Origin: a virus | Direction: 5' to 3' (one strand) | Virus record (IMG/VR): IMGVR_UViG_3300001460_000004 | Coordinates: 85,095 to 149,094 of that record | DNA: 64,000 nt | In this document: in pieces, positions 1 to 7,846 of the stretch | Layout of the letters: each line of letters opens with the position of its first letter | How positions within the stretch are numbered: the first letter of the stretch is position 1 | Position numbers and translations under genes: made by a program | The notes under the pieces: model-generated | Told to the model about the DNA's origin: nothing | Seen by the model: the letters and a program-made list of their open reading frames with translations, nothing else | The model's database searches: none

Positions 1-840
1 TTTGATATTCGATTAAGCAATACTTGCAATTTAAAATGTCACATGTGTAGTAGCTACTTTAGCAGCAGTATAGCACAAGAAGATAATGCAATATGGGGCA
101 CACCTTTACCAAATGAAAGATTATTGCATCGACAAAGACAAACGGCTGTAAAAGATTTACTCAAACACATAACACATGCAAAAAAACTTTATTTTGCAGG
201 TGGAGAACCGTTGTTGAGTTTAGAGCATTGGCAAATATTAGACCATTTAATTGCAGTTGGAAACACCAATGTAGAACTTATATACAACACTAACTTTACA
301 CAATTACACTTTAAAAAAAGAAATATAACAGATATTTGGAAAAACTTTCCAAATATACAAGTTATGGCAAGTTTAGATGCTCAAGGAGAAGCTGCTGAAT
401 ATAGTCGTTTTGGAACTAACTGGAATGTTGTATTAGAAAATATGGAAAAACTTCGTAACGAAGTACCACATGTGGATTTTCATATTGCTAGTACTGTTAG
501 TGTGCTAACTGTACATAATTTAATTGAATGGCAACGAGAACAACACATTGATCTTAACAAGTGGCATGTAAGTGCATTGGTTAGTCCTAATCATTTAACT
601 TTAAGAATACTCCGTGATCGACAAAAAACATCTAAACTTTTACATGAACACAGTATATGGTGTCAAGAAGTTGGTGCTGAAAATTTAAGTCAACAATGGA
701 AAAGCATTGCCGAGTATACAGTTAGTGGGGACGGCACACAATACCGTGATGAATTTAAACGATTAATAGAAATTAAAGACCAATATCGCAAAACCAATTT
801 TGTATCAATTTATCCAGATTTAGCATATCTTGTCAAATAA
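1..840 (+). CDS. radical SAM protein, 5' end missing
   Basis: The reading frame is open from the first base, so the true start lies before the window. Counting from the first codon, Cys9, Cys13 and Cys16 form the CX3CX2C motif that binds the radical SAM 4Fe-4S cluster, and a GGEPL stretch near residue 67 matches the SAM-contacting GGE motif. About 260 residues of TIM-barrel-like sequence follow. No clear SPASM cysteine cluster is seen at the C-terminus. Phage relatives of this twitch/SPASM type often have an N-terminal accessory region, here off the edge. The substrate is unknown. The next gene, gp46, has its own promoter. The radical SAM call is firm; the subfamily is not. Confidence 0.85.
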   Translation, partial: FDIRLSNTCNLKCHMCSSYFSSSIAQEDNAIWGTPLPNERLLHRQRQTAVKDLLKHITHAKKLYFAGGEPLLSLEHWQILDHLIAVGNTNVELIYNTNFTQLHFKKRNITDIWKNFPNIQVMASLDAQGEAAEYSRFGTNWNVVLENMEKLRNEVPHVDFHIASTVSVLTVHNLIEWQREQHIDLNKWHVSALVSPNHLTLRILRDRQKTSKLLHEHSIWCQEVGAENLSQQWKSIAEYTVSGDGTQYRDEFKRLIEIKDQYRKTNFVSIYPDLAYLVK

Positions 841-843
841 TGG

Positions 844-872
844 TTGTGAAACTCACAGCAATATGTTATTAT
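844..872 (+). promoter_or_regulatory. sigma-70-type promoter for gp46
   Basis: TTGTGA (844-849) and TATTAT (867-872) are separated by 17 nt in the short gap before gp46. This is a good match to the host housekeeping promoter and would suit early or middle expression of recombination genes. Confidence 0.55.
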
Positions 873-903
873 AACAAAGATAATCAAAGTAAAAAGAGAA
901 CTT

Positions 904-2661
904 ATGATAAAGATTAAGAATATTACAGTTAAAAACTTCCTTAGTATTGGGAATGTTACACAACAAGTAAACCTTGATCGTAATGATCTAACACTAGTCT
1001 TAGGGGAAAATGTTGACTTAGGCAGTGATGGTGCTCGAAATGGTGTAGGGAAAACTGCAATACTAAATGCAATAAGTTATGCACTATACGGTAATGCGTT
1101 AACTAATATTCGAAAAGATAATCTTATTAATCGAACTAATGCAAAAAATATGATTGTTAGTTTGAGCTTTGAAGTAAATGGTAAAGAATACCGAATAGAA
1201 CGAGGACGACGGCCTAACTTCTTAAAAGTGTTTGTAGGTGGTGAACAGAGCAATATTGATGATGCTCAAGGAGATTCACGCGAAACACAGGCTGAAATTG
1301 AGCGTATTTTAAATATGAGTCATGACATGTTTAAACATGTTGTGGCACTAAACACTTACACCCCTGCGTTTTTAAGTCTACGAAATAATGATCAACGTGC
1401 AATTATTGAACAACTACTGGGTATTACATTGCTTAGTGAACGTGCAGAAAAAATAAAAGAACTAATGCGTGTTACAAAAGCTAACATTATCACTGAAGAA
1501 CAACGCATTAAAGCAACCCAGGAAGCAAATATACGTATAACAGAGCAAATTAATAGTTTAAAAACTCGACAAAAATTATGGCTTAAAAAACAGCAAGAAG
1601 ATTGTGTTAGTTTTCAAAATGCAATTAATGATCTTGACCATGTTAATATCGAAGAAGAAATATTAGCACACAATCAGTTAGTTGATTGGACAAACGATAA
1701 AGCACAAATTGACGAAGCACAACGCTGGATTCAAAATATTGAATCTGACAATAAAAAACAAGAAAAAATTATTGTTAAATTAGACGAAGAAATAAAATTA
1801 CTTACTGAGCACAAATGCTATGCATGTGGACAAGAAATGCATGACGACAAACAAGAATCTATATTAACAAGCAAAGAAGAACAAAAGCAAGAAGCAGCTA
1901 GGCAACTAGGACACAATGCTGGGCAACTACAAGATTACACTGAAACTATTGCAAAAATTGGTAAGTTGTCTAATAAACCTACTACATTTTACAACAGTGT
2001 TAGTGATGCACATGAGCATAAAAATACTTTAGCTAATTTAGCCAATCAATTAGTTAATAAAGACAACGAAGAAGATCCATACACTGAACAAATTGACGAA
2101 ATGCAAAGTCAAGCATTGCAAGCAGTTGATTACGATAATATTAATCAATTAAATGTATTGTTGGATCACCAAGACTTTTTGTACAAACTATTAACCAACA
2201 AAGATAGTTTTGTGCGTAAGAGAATTATTGATCAAAATTTAGCATTTTTAAACAAAAGATTAACCAGTTACTTGAGTGATATTGGCTTACCGCACCAAGT
2301 TATATTTCAAAATGATTTAAACGTCGAAATTACAGAACTTGGAAGAGAATTAGATTTTGATAATTTAAGCAGAGGAGAACGCAATAGGCTTATATTAAGT
2401 ATGAGCTGGGCATTTAGAGATGTTTGGGAGAACTTGTATCATCCAATTAATATTTTGTTCATTGATGAAATGATTGATAGTGGAATGGATACAGTTGGTG
2501 TCGAAGCAAGTATTGGTATATTGAAAAAGATGAGTCGTACTCGCAACAAAAGTATTTGGTTAATATCACACAAAGACGAATTAGTTGCTAGAGTTGAAAA
2601 TGTCATGAAAGTTGTTAAAGAGAACGGATTTACAAATTATCAAAACGCTGATGTAATTTAA
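904..2661 (+). CDS. 46: gp46 recombination endonuclease subunit (Rad50-like)
   Basis: This is a 585-residue SMC/Rad50-type ATPase. It shows NGVGKT (Walker A, 46-51), a long charged coiled-coil region, a CYAC zinc hook with Cys305 and Cys308, the signature LSRGE (488-492), a hydrophobic Walker B strand ending in Asp521-Glu522, and an H-loop His556. T4 gp46 pairs with nuclease gp47 to resect DNA ends for recombination-dependent replication and host DNA breakdown. gp47 is not in the window and may lie upstream. Length is close to the T4 protein. The ORF overlaps the next start by one base, implying translational coupling with the radical SAM gene downstream. Confidence 0.95.
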   Translation: MIKIKNITVKNFLSIGNVTQQVNLDRNDLTLVLGENVDLGSDGARNGVGKTAILNAISYALYGNALTNIRKDNLINRTNAKNMIVSLSFEVNGKEYRIERGRRPNFLKVFVGGEQSNIDDAQGDSRETQAEIERILNMSHDMFKHVVALNTYTPAFLSLRNNDQRAIIEQLLGITLLSERAEKIKELMRVTKANIITEEQRIKATQEANIRITEQINSLKTRQKLWLKKQQEDCVSFQNAINDLDHVNIEEEILAHNQLVDWTNDKAQIDEAQRWIQNIESDNKKQEKIIVKLDEEIKLLTEHKCYACGQEMHDDKQESILTSKEEQKQEAARQLGHNAGQLQDYTETIAKIGKLSNKPTTFYNSVSDAHEHKNTLANLANQLVNKDNEEDPYTEQIDEMQSQALQAVDYDNINQLNVLLDHQDFLYKLLTNKDSFVRKRIIDQNLAFLNKRLTSYLSDIGLPHQVIFQNDLNVEITELGRELDFDNLSRGERNRLILSMSWAFRDVWENLYHPINILFIDEMIDSGMDTVGVEASIGILKKMSRTRNKSIWLISHKDELVARVENVMKVVKENGFTNYQNADVI

Positions 2662-3689
2662 TGCTAGCACTTGAACACTGGCACATTGAACCTAGTAGTA
2701 AATGCACACTACGGTGTCCACGTTGTCCTCGACTTGAAGTACCAGATAGTTTGTTGCACAAGCAGCTTGATTTAGATTTTTTTAAGAATCAACTTGGGCA
2801 ATTGTGGATTAACAAATTACAGCGTGTTACATTTTGCGGCAACGATGGCGATCCAATATATTGCCGTGATCTAATTGAAATTTGTAAATGGATTAAAAAA
2901 CAAAAATCTACAGTTAGTATAGTTATTGTCACTAACGGTAGTTATAAAAATGCAATCTGGTGGCAACAGCTAGCTGAAATCCTAAACGAACATGATGAAA
3001 TACATTGGAGTTTAGATGGGATTGATCAAGCCACAAATGAAAAATATCGTGTAAACTGTAACTGGGATAGCATCATACAAGGTGTAAAAGTATTCCGCAT
3101 GCACAACACAGACACATACACTGTTTGGGCAAGTATTGCTTTTAGATTTAACGAAAATCTAATTGAGCAACAAAAACAAAAAGCACAACAGCTTGACTTT
3201 GATTTATTTCAACTTACATTGAGTACAAAGTTTGGCAGTCATTATCCAGATGCATACGGCAAAAATGATTTATTACAACCAACCAATCCTGCGTTGATTA
3301 GTAGTAGTCATAGATTTGAACGATCCACAACTAATTTATCCAAACGACCACGTCCAGGGGCGGTTTTACGCAATCTTTATTTGTCGAGGGTACAAAAGAT
3401 AGATAAACATAATAGCTATCCAGCATTATGTGCTGTTGGCACAAAAGGTGTGTTTTTAAATAGTAGAGGAGAATTTTATCCTTGTTGTTGGACTGCAAAT
3501 AGATACGAACATAATAAAAATTGGATGAATCTTGCTGATACAAAATTTAACTTGTACAAAAGAACATACAATGAAATTACAAAAGATAGCTTTTGGGACA
3601 ATGAATTTCAAAAGTTTAATAGTTTAGAGTGTGAAACTAAATGCACTCGAGCTAGACTGCTTGACTTAGAACACAGTTTGGAATGGTAA
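2661..3689 (+). CDS. radical SAM/SPASM domain protein
   Basis: The 342-residue protein opens with a CX3CX2C cluster (Cys15, Cys19, Cys22) for the SAM-cleaving 4Fe-4S centre. C-terminal cysteines at 257, 275, 276, 324 and 328 resemble a SPASM domain, which in relatives holds auxiliary Fe-S clusters and often acts on peptides. It starts on the last base of gp46 and is followed with no gap by a nuclease gene, so the three form one transcription unit. No precursor peptide is evident next door. Substrate unknown; could be a protein- or peptide-modifying enzyme. Confidence 0.85.
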   Translation: MLALEHWHIEPSSKCTLRCPRCPRLEVPDSLLHKQLDLDFFKNQLGQLWINKLQRVTFCGNDGDPIYCRDLIEICKWIKKQKSTVSIVIVTNGSYKNAIWWQQLAEILNEHDEIHWSLDGIDQATNEKYRVNCNWDSIIQGVKVFRMHNTDTYTVWASIAFRFNENLIEQQKQKAQQLDFDLFQLTLSTKFGSHYPDAYGKNDLLQPTNPALISSSHRFERSTTNLSKRPRPGAVLRNLYLSRVQKIDKHNSYPALCAVGTKGVFLNSRGEFYPCCWTANRYEHNKNWMNLADTKFNLYKRTYNEITKDSFWDNEFQKFNSLECETKCTRARLLDLEHSLEW

Positions 3690-4211
3690 ATGAGTAGTAA
3701 GAGTAAAAACAAAGGCAAAGGATTTGAGCGTGAATGTTCTAATTTTTTGTCTGATCTTTACGAAGACAGTTTTACTAGAGTTCCTGACAGTGGTGCATTT
3801 ACTGGTGGAAAAAATGCATATCGTAGGGATAGACTTACTGAAGGTCAAATACGAGCCCACAAGGGTGATATTATTCCACCAGATGAATGGAAATACTTTA
3901 ATGTAGAATGTAAAAATTATGCAGAATTTCCATTTCATCAACTGTTTACACAAAGTCCAGTGCCTTTACTTGAAGGATGGTTAGAGCAAACGTTGGAAGC
4001 TGCGGATGAAGGCGATTGCAATATACTGTTTATGAAGTTTAACCGTAAAGGAAGGTATCTGGCATTTCAACTGCCCAATGAAAGTTTTCAAACATTACGG
4101 CATTTGGATTACACTGATAAATCTGGTTCAATTTGGCGCATCACAGGCTTTGATGATTTTTTTACGTTAAATAAAAAACAGTTTTTATCACGTTGCTCTC
4201 AGAGCATCTAG
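3690..4211 (+). CDS. PD-(D/E)XK nuclease, Hjc-like
   Basis: The 173-residue protein has the arrangement of archaeal-type Holliday junction resolvases and related restriction-fold nucleases: GKGFERE near the N-terminus (9-15), a KGD at 58-60 and ECK at 73-75, supplying the Glu, Asp and Glu-X-Lys of the active site. It starts immediately after the radical SAM stop codon and shares the gp46 operon, fitting a role in recombination or processing of branched DNA. T4 itself uses the unrelated gp49 for this. Biochemical specificity, junction versus other structures, cannot be read from sequence. Confidence 0.65.
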   Translation: MSSKSKNKGKGFERECSNFLSDLYEDSFTRVPDSGAFTGGKNAYRRDRLTEGQIRAHKGDIIPPDEWKYFNVECKNYAEFPFHQLFTQSPVPLLEGWLEQTLEAADEGDCNILFMKFNRKGRYLAFQLPNESFQTLRHLDYTDKSGSIWRITGFDDFFTLNKKQFLSRCSQSI

Positions 4212-4670
4212 GCACAGTAGCTTCGGCTAGGCATATTTAAAAGATTTTTATAGACTCTGTTTGATCGAGGTTGCTCGATCCCCATTGAGGATTGCCGAGA
4301 TAATGCTCGTAGCCGTCAGATTCTTGGGTGTCAAAGGATAGGACCAACTTAAGGCCTAAATGATTGTGGCGCTGCGAAAAAGATGCAACCACAGCGTTAA
4401 TATATTTTGCTTGTAAAGGATATATTGCGTTCCGTTGTGAGTCAAGGCTAGGGTAGGGTGTACAGCACAACCGCACCCGTGAAACGCATGCGTTTTACAT
4501 CCCTTGTTACAAGATGACGATACTACTCAGATAATGACATAGTCTCAGATTTACTTGCCCGTAGCAGGGCAAGTATGAGCAAATTATCTAGATAATAACT
4601 AAAAACTTACCATTGTAAGTTTAAAAATATTGATGAATGAAATGAGATCAATAGAACTACGAAGTAGGTC
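4212..4670. other. G+C-rich, palindrome-rich gap; candidate ncRNA or control region
   Basis: This 459-nt gap between convergent transcription units is clearly richer in G+C (about 45-53% by hand count in several 60-nt lines) than its surroundings. It holds a UUCG-capped hairpin (TAGC-TTCG-GCTA, near 4219-4230), GATCGAG-GTTG-CTCGATC (4263-4280), palindrome AAACGCATGCGTTT (4482-4495), CTTGT-T-ACAAG (4503-4513), ACTTGCCC-loop-GGGCAAGT (4552-4573) and ATTATCTAGATAAT (4583-4596). A minus-strand ORF from a GTG (4476 to 4237, 79 codons) exists, but it lacks a ribosome binding site and has unusual codon use; I cannot decide between a gene and structured RNA. No tRNA or tmRNA is recognisable. Confidence 0.4.
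4603..4622 (-). terminator. weak hairpin terminator of the minus-strand operon
   Basis: AAACTTAC and GTAAGTTT form an 8-bp stem with a 4-nt loop. Read on the minus strand it ends in a run of five T, about 50 nt beyond the stop codon of the pyruvyl transferase gene. The stem is AT-rich, so termination may be inefficient. Confidence 0.4.
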
Positions 4671-5498
4671 TTAAACAGTATCGATGATAGTATTAATATC
4701 TAATACTGTTTGTGAATTAAACCAACTATAAAAATCTTTAAAATGACTACTATAATGTTTAAAAAATGTAGTTGTTTGTGCATATGTATAATCAAATGTA
4801 TCGTATGTAGGTATTGGTATTCCACTTGAATATATTAAACCTTGAACTTTCCAACTGTTTCCGTGTATACCTATGAATGGAGTTTGTGCAGCACATGCAC
4901 CCATTATTTCGTGGAATCTACCAGTGACGTACATATCAGTATTGCGTAATATTCCAACAAAATCATCCCAGTTATGATCAAATATACTATGCCGCACACT
5001 ATCAAATCTAGTATAAACTTTCCCGTCAAAAGTGTTGCCAACGGCAACACTTATAGGTGTTGTGTGTGTTTTACTGGGTATATTAGCAACACTAAGGTCT
5101 AGATAAAAGTCAGGTTTTCTGCCAAATTTTTCTTGTGCATATTCCTGTGACAACCGATCCCTAACACTCCAGTAATATAATTTGTCTGTAACTGTACGCC
5201 AGTGTTGATCCATATTTTGCCAAACAGTATTAATTAGTATTACCGGAATATTGTGTTGTTGGGCTCGTTGTGCTAGATCAAGTATGCCAGTAGCACTAGG
5301 TCTATTGTTGTGTAATGTACCTTCACCGTTGATTACAAGTACATCTATGCTATCCCAGCTATCGAACTGTATTTTATACATGCTGGGACATGTTTGAACA
5401 ATTTTATGATGTGTTAGTTGGGTGCGTATCTCGGTCATGACTTGGGCACACCCGCTGTGATACAACTGGGTATCGTTCGCTAGGAACACCCTTTTCAT
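4671..5498 (-). CDS. polysaccharide pyruvyl transferase family protein
   Basis: The 275-residue protein has marks of the pyruvyl transferase family: NGEGTLH at 57-63, SVRD at 111-114 and GRFHEIMG at 193-200 followed by a hydrophobic strand and GNSWK. Bacterial members transfer pyruvate from phosphoenolpyruvate to sugars of exopolysaccharides or cell-wall polymers. It is the last gene of a coupled minus-strand operon, overlapping its predecessor by 4 nt, and lies with a GNAT-like gene downstream of a baseplate assembly gene. A role in altering host-surface or virion glycans is inference. It is slightly short for the family but looks intact. Confidence 0.75.
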   Translation of the reverse strand: MKRVFLANDTQLYHSGCAQVMTEIRTQLTHHKIVQTCPSMYKIQFDSWDSIDVLVINGEGTLHNNRPSATGILDLAQRAQQHNIPVILINTVWQNMDQHWRTVTDKLYYWSVRDRLSQEYAQEKFGRKPDFYLDLSVANIPSKTHTTPISVAVGNTFDGKVYTRFDSVRHSIFDHNWDDFVGILRNTDMYVTGRFHEIMGACAAQTPFIGIHGNSWKVQGLIYSSGIPIPTYDTFDYTYAQTTTFFKHYSSHFKDFYSWFNSQTVLDINTIIDTV

Positions 5499-5827
5499 GG
5501 TGTATCAGGAAAATCTCTGTACAAAAAATGTTGAATTGTTTCAACATCAACTAAATGATTAAATCCAACGTGTTCGCCTTCGATATTTTCTTCGTTGCGT
5601 ACTACACTGGTCATAGCATCGTCAAGTTGTTGCAGATTGTTGAATTCCATGTCAATTCTAAATTCTGGAAGATCCATACTTCTAAAACCCAGTTTCATGC
5701 GTGTAATGCGATATGTTTCCATACGTTTTAGTTCAATCATTCGATCTAAAAATTTTTTCATAAGTCTTACAAAATCGTGTGCATTTGTTTTTTCACTGTG
5801 ATCAGCGTAAATTGTATATACATCCAT
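5495..5827 (-). CDS. conserved hypothetical protein, DUF6614-like
   Basis: The 110-residue protein begins with a beta-strand, has a helix rich in Lys/Arg/Met, then the pattern FRIDMEFNNLQQLDDA, and ends in YRDFPD. This general shape, a ferredoxin-like dimeric alpha/beta fold ending in a Tyr-Arg-x-Phe-Pro-Asp tail, recalls DUF6614; that assignment is from memory and moderate at best. Its stop overlaps the pyruvyl transferase start by 4 nt and its start overlaps the preceding stop by one base, so it is translated as part of the six-gene operon. Function unknown. Confidence 0.55.
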   Translation of the reverse strand: MDVYTIYADHSEKTNAHDFVRLMKKFLDRMIELKRMETYRITRMKLGFRSMDLPEFRIDMEFNNLQQLDDAMTSVVRNEENIEGEHVGFNHLVDVETIQHFLYRDFPDTP

Positions 5828-6261
5828 TATATTGGTCCCAATATTTCAAATCCATCAAAATCTTTTTTGTACTCATCGGCACCGTGCAAGTACATGTATT
5901 CGTATCCTTGGTTTTTAAAATACGAACATTCATTTTCTAAACTACGTATTCCTAATCTTAATTTTGGATCAGCATAGTCCCAAGCAAATTGTTCTGCCGT
6001 TATACTTAATTGACTTGGGTATTCGATAATCCAACTAAATGCAACTATTTTTCCACGATTAAAATAACCTAATACAGTATTGTTGGCTAAATCTTCGTAG
6101 AATATTGGCATAAAACTACTGAACTTTTTATAACGACAGTATTTTAAGAATATGTCATTTAATTCGCCATAATCCCAATTGGTTAAAACTTGAAACTCAT
6201 CTTTGGGCATTTGACGATAGTGGGTTTGTTTTAAATTTATTCTACTGTACTCGTATATCAT
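5827..6261 (-). CDS. GNAT-like acyltransferase domain protein
   Basis: The 144-residue protein resembles N-acetyltransferases in outline: an N-terminal helical region, a central strand in which GYFNRGKIVAFSWIIEY marks the beta hairpin before the acetyl-CoA site, then a helix with repeated charged residues and a C-terminal YMYLHGADEYKKDFDGF strand-helix. A canonical Q/RxxGxG/A loop is not obvious, so it may be divergent or inactive. It is coupled on both sides (4-nt and 1-nt overlaps) within the minus-strand operon. Substrate unknown; proximity to the pyruvyl transferase hints at sugar or glycan modification. Confidence 0.55.
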   Translation of the reverse strand: MIYEYSRINLKQTHYRQMPKDEFQVLTNWDYGELNDIFLKYCRYKKFSSFMPIFYEDLANNTVLGYFNRGKIVAFSWIIEYPSQLSITAEQFAWDYADPKLRLGIRSLENECSYFKNQGYEYMYLHGADEYKKDFDGFEILGPI

Positions 6262-6743
6262 AATCTTGGGTCTTTGCGTCCTTTAAATAATTCGCAGAGG
6301 TAATCTTCTGGCCATCCGTCATAATAACCTCTTTTGGCAAGTTTTTCAGCTGCATCATCTAATCTACTCAAGACTTGAACAAACATAAGTGCAAACTCAC
6401 CTTGATTCATTTTAACGCCATTAATAATTTCTTCACTTTTAGGATGATCGTCAAGAACTAATAAATCTTCATCATGCAACGACTGATTTATCATTTGTAT
6501 TCTATTGCTAAAATCATCTGGATTAAAAATTTTAGGATCGTAAACAAATACTTTTACATCAAGATTGTTAAAATCGGCATTTTTTAATAATAGTGCATCT
6601 CTTTCAGGTGTTGTTCCAGCTATTATATCAACTTTATTGTCAGCTAATGCTTTTGATGCATAAGGACAAGGCGCAAATCCATTTAAATCTGGATTACTTT
6701 TACTAACAAAGTTATTAATCCATTCTCTAATGTTCTCTTTCAT
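6258..6743 (-). CDS. conserved hypothetical protein with APCPYA motif
   Basis: This 161-residue soluble protein is not recognised with confidence. It starts with a WINNFVSK helix followed by GFAPCPYAS (22-30), a Cys-Pro turn near the N-terminus such as is seen in some small uncharacterised families (for example DUF1415 proteins). An acidic middle follows, then a basic end (YLCELFKGRKDPRL). The gene overlaps its upstream neighbour by one base and its downstream neighbour by four, which places it firmly in the operon. No signal peptide or membrane segment is visible. Confidence 0.6.
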   Translation of the reverse strand: MKENIREWINNFVSKSNPDLNGFAPCPYASKALADNKVDIIAGTTPERDALLLKNADFNNLDVKVFVYDPKIFNPDDFSNRIQMINQSLHDEDLLVLDDHPKSEEIINGVKMNQGEFALMFVQVLSRLDDAAEKLAKRGYYDGWPEDYLCELFKGRKDPRL

Positions 6744-6961
6744 TAGATATGATTCATTTTTGTTTTGTTTGTAATTTCAATATTTTCTTTAATAACTTTG
6801 CTAATACTCTCACGTTCTTTAAAACTCATATTCATTATCTCAGAGTATGTTACACCACCTCTCATGTTCCAAGTCATTTTAAGAGATTCGTGTCTAATTG
6901 AATCGGCCTCTTGTTCCATTTTATCTACAGTCTCACTTACCTGACCAGGGGTTTGAATCAA
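6743..6961 (-). CDS. small protein downstream of gp26-like, possible assembly chaperone
   Basis: The 72-residue, mostly helical protein contains WNMRGGVTYSEIMNMS followed by a basic helix ending in Lys-rich sequence. Its start overlaps the gp26-like gene by 4 nt (ATGA), so it is made with it. In many tailed phages a small protein with a similar short motif (GxxYxEIMxM) works with hub or tape-measure proteins. T4 has gp51 and gp28 in the corresponding neighbourhood, but both are longer, so I do not assign a T4 number. The call of a baseplate-hub assembly partner rests on position. Confidence 0.55.
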   Translation of the reverse strand: MIQTPGQVSETVDKMEQEADSIRHESLKMTWNMRGGVTYSEIMNMSFKERESISKVIKENIEITNKTKMNHI

Positions 6962-7791
6962 GAGGCGTCCGCGAAAAAATTGGACATATCCAGTGTAAAA
7001 GGTTGTTCATATTCATGTCCACACTCGTCGCATGTGATCTGTACAGGTTTAATTTCACTGCCTTCTTTGTTAGACAGTACAAAGTGACGAATTTTTTCAA
7101 ACGTATTTTTATCACTGTTTTGTAACCATTCATTGATGTGAGCAGTATCTATAACTTCACCACCTGAATGCACAACTTTACTAATGTTCTGTGCAATAGC
7201 TGTTGTGGTTACTTGTGTAATTTTTTTAAGAGCATCACCTAGCCTATGGATTTTTTCTTCATCGGCCATTTCTTCGGTGCCTTGTAACATTTGAATAACT
7301 TTTTGTTCTTCAAACTGTGCTAAACTATTATTGTTCATATCTTTGTATGTCATTGGCTTTATGTAAATTTCCAATTCGCCAAGTTGAATAGGTTTAGTAT
7401 AGTCGCCTGGTTTAATGTTCTCTAAGACATTTCGTAGATCAATTGTATACTCATCAGTGTTTTCACAGGAAGTGCAAGTGGTATTAATGTCTAGCTCATG
7501 TCCGTAAGTTGCCAGTCTTATACCAACTAATGCAGTATCAATGTCAATACTTGGCATTGCCCAGGCATCTTTAATATTTGGCAAACAACTTTGAATTACA
7601 CTCACAACAGCATTACCATTAAAAATAGCATCTGGTGTGCGATATGTAATTTCGTCAATTGTAGTCATTGGCAACACAGGATATTCACCATTGTCAGTTT
7701 TTTCCAGTGCAGTGTCTGGATAAAAATCTCCCTTACTGGGGAGCGAAATGTAAATGCTCGGCTGCCTAAAATATTGCTGTAATGGGTTCAT
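6958..7791 (-). CDS. 26: baseplate hub assembly protein, gp26-like
   Basis: The 277-residue protein opens with an SIYISLPSKGDFYP-type stretch typical of the T4-like base plate protein family. It carries two CxxC pairs (Cys106/Cys109 and Cys254/Cys257) suited to bind one zinc ion. T4 gp26 is needed to assemble the central hub of the baseplate and is not a major virion component. It is the first gene of the minus-strand operon and sits 33 nt from a perfect CTATAAATA late promoter, matching late expression. The zinc-finger pairs are more typical of marine relatives than of T4 itself. Confidence 0.75.
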   Translation of the reverse strand: MNPLQQYFRQPSIYISLPSKGDFYPDTALEKTDNGEYPVLPMTTIDEITYRTPDAIFNGNAVVSVIQSCLPNIKDAWAMPSIDIDTALVGIRLATYGHELDINTTCTSCENTDEYTIDLRNVLENIKPGDYTKPIQLGELEIYIKPMTYKDMNNNSLAQFEEQKVIQMLQGTEEMADEEKIHRLGDALKKITQVTTTAIAQNISKVVHSGGEVIDTAHINEWLQNSDKNTFEKIRHFVLSNKEGSEIKPVQITCDECGHEYEQPFTLDMSNFFADAS

Positions 7792-7824
7792 TTTCGAGTT
7801 TTTCCTTGCAGGTAAATAACAATG

Positions 7825-7833
7825 TATTTATAG
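7825..7833 (-). promoter_or_regulatory. T4-type late promoter for the gp26-led operon
   Basis: Read on the minus strand this is CTATAAATA, the full late consensus. It lies between divergent starts at 7791 and 7847. A weaker TAAATAAC on the plus strand (7813-7820) may serve the tape-measure gene. Confidence 0.75.
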
Positions 7834-7846
7834 GCGACAAAAATCC

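Noticed and set aside
3331-3953. Minus-strand ORFs antisense to the 2661 and 3690 genes
   Set aside because: They lie wholly inside strong sense genes with clear domains and show no ribosome binding sites.
4237-4476. 79-codon minus-strand ORF from GTG in the 4.2 kb gap
   Set aside because: No ribosome binding site, only a GTG start, codon use unlike neighbours, and overlap with many stems. Kept as a possibility in the gap entry but not called a gene.
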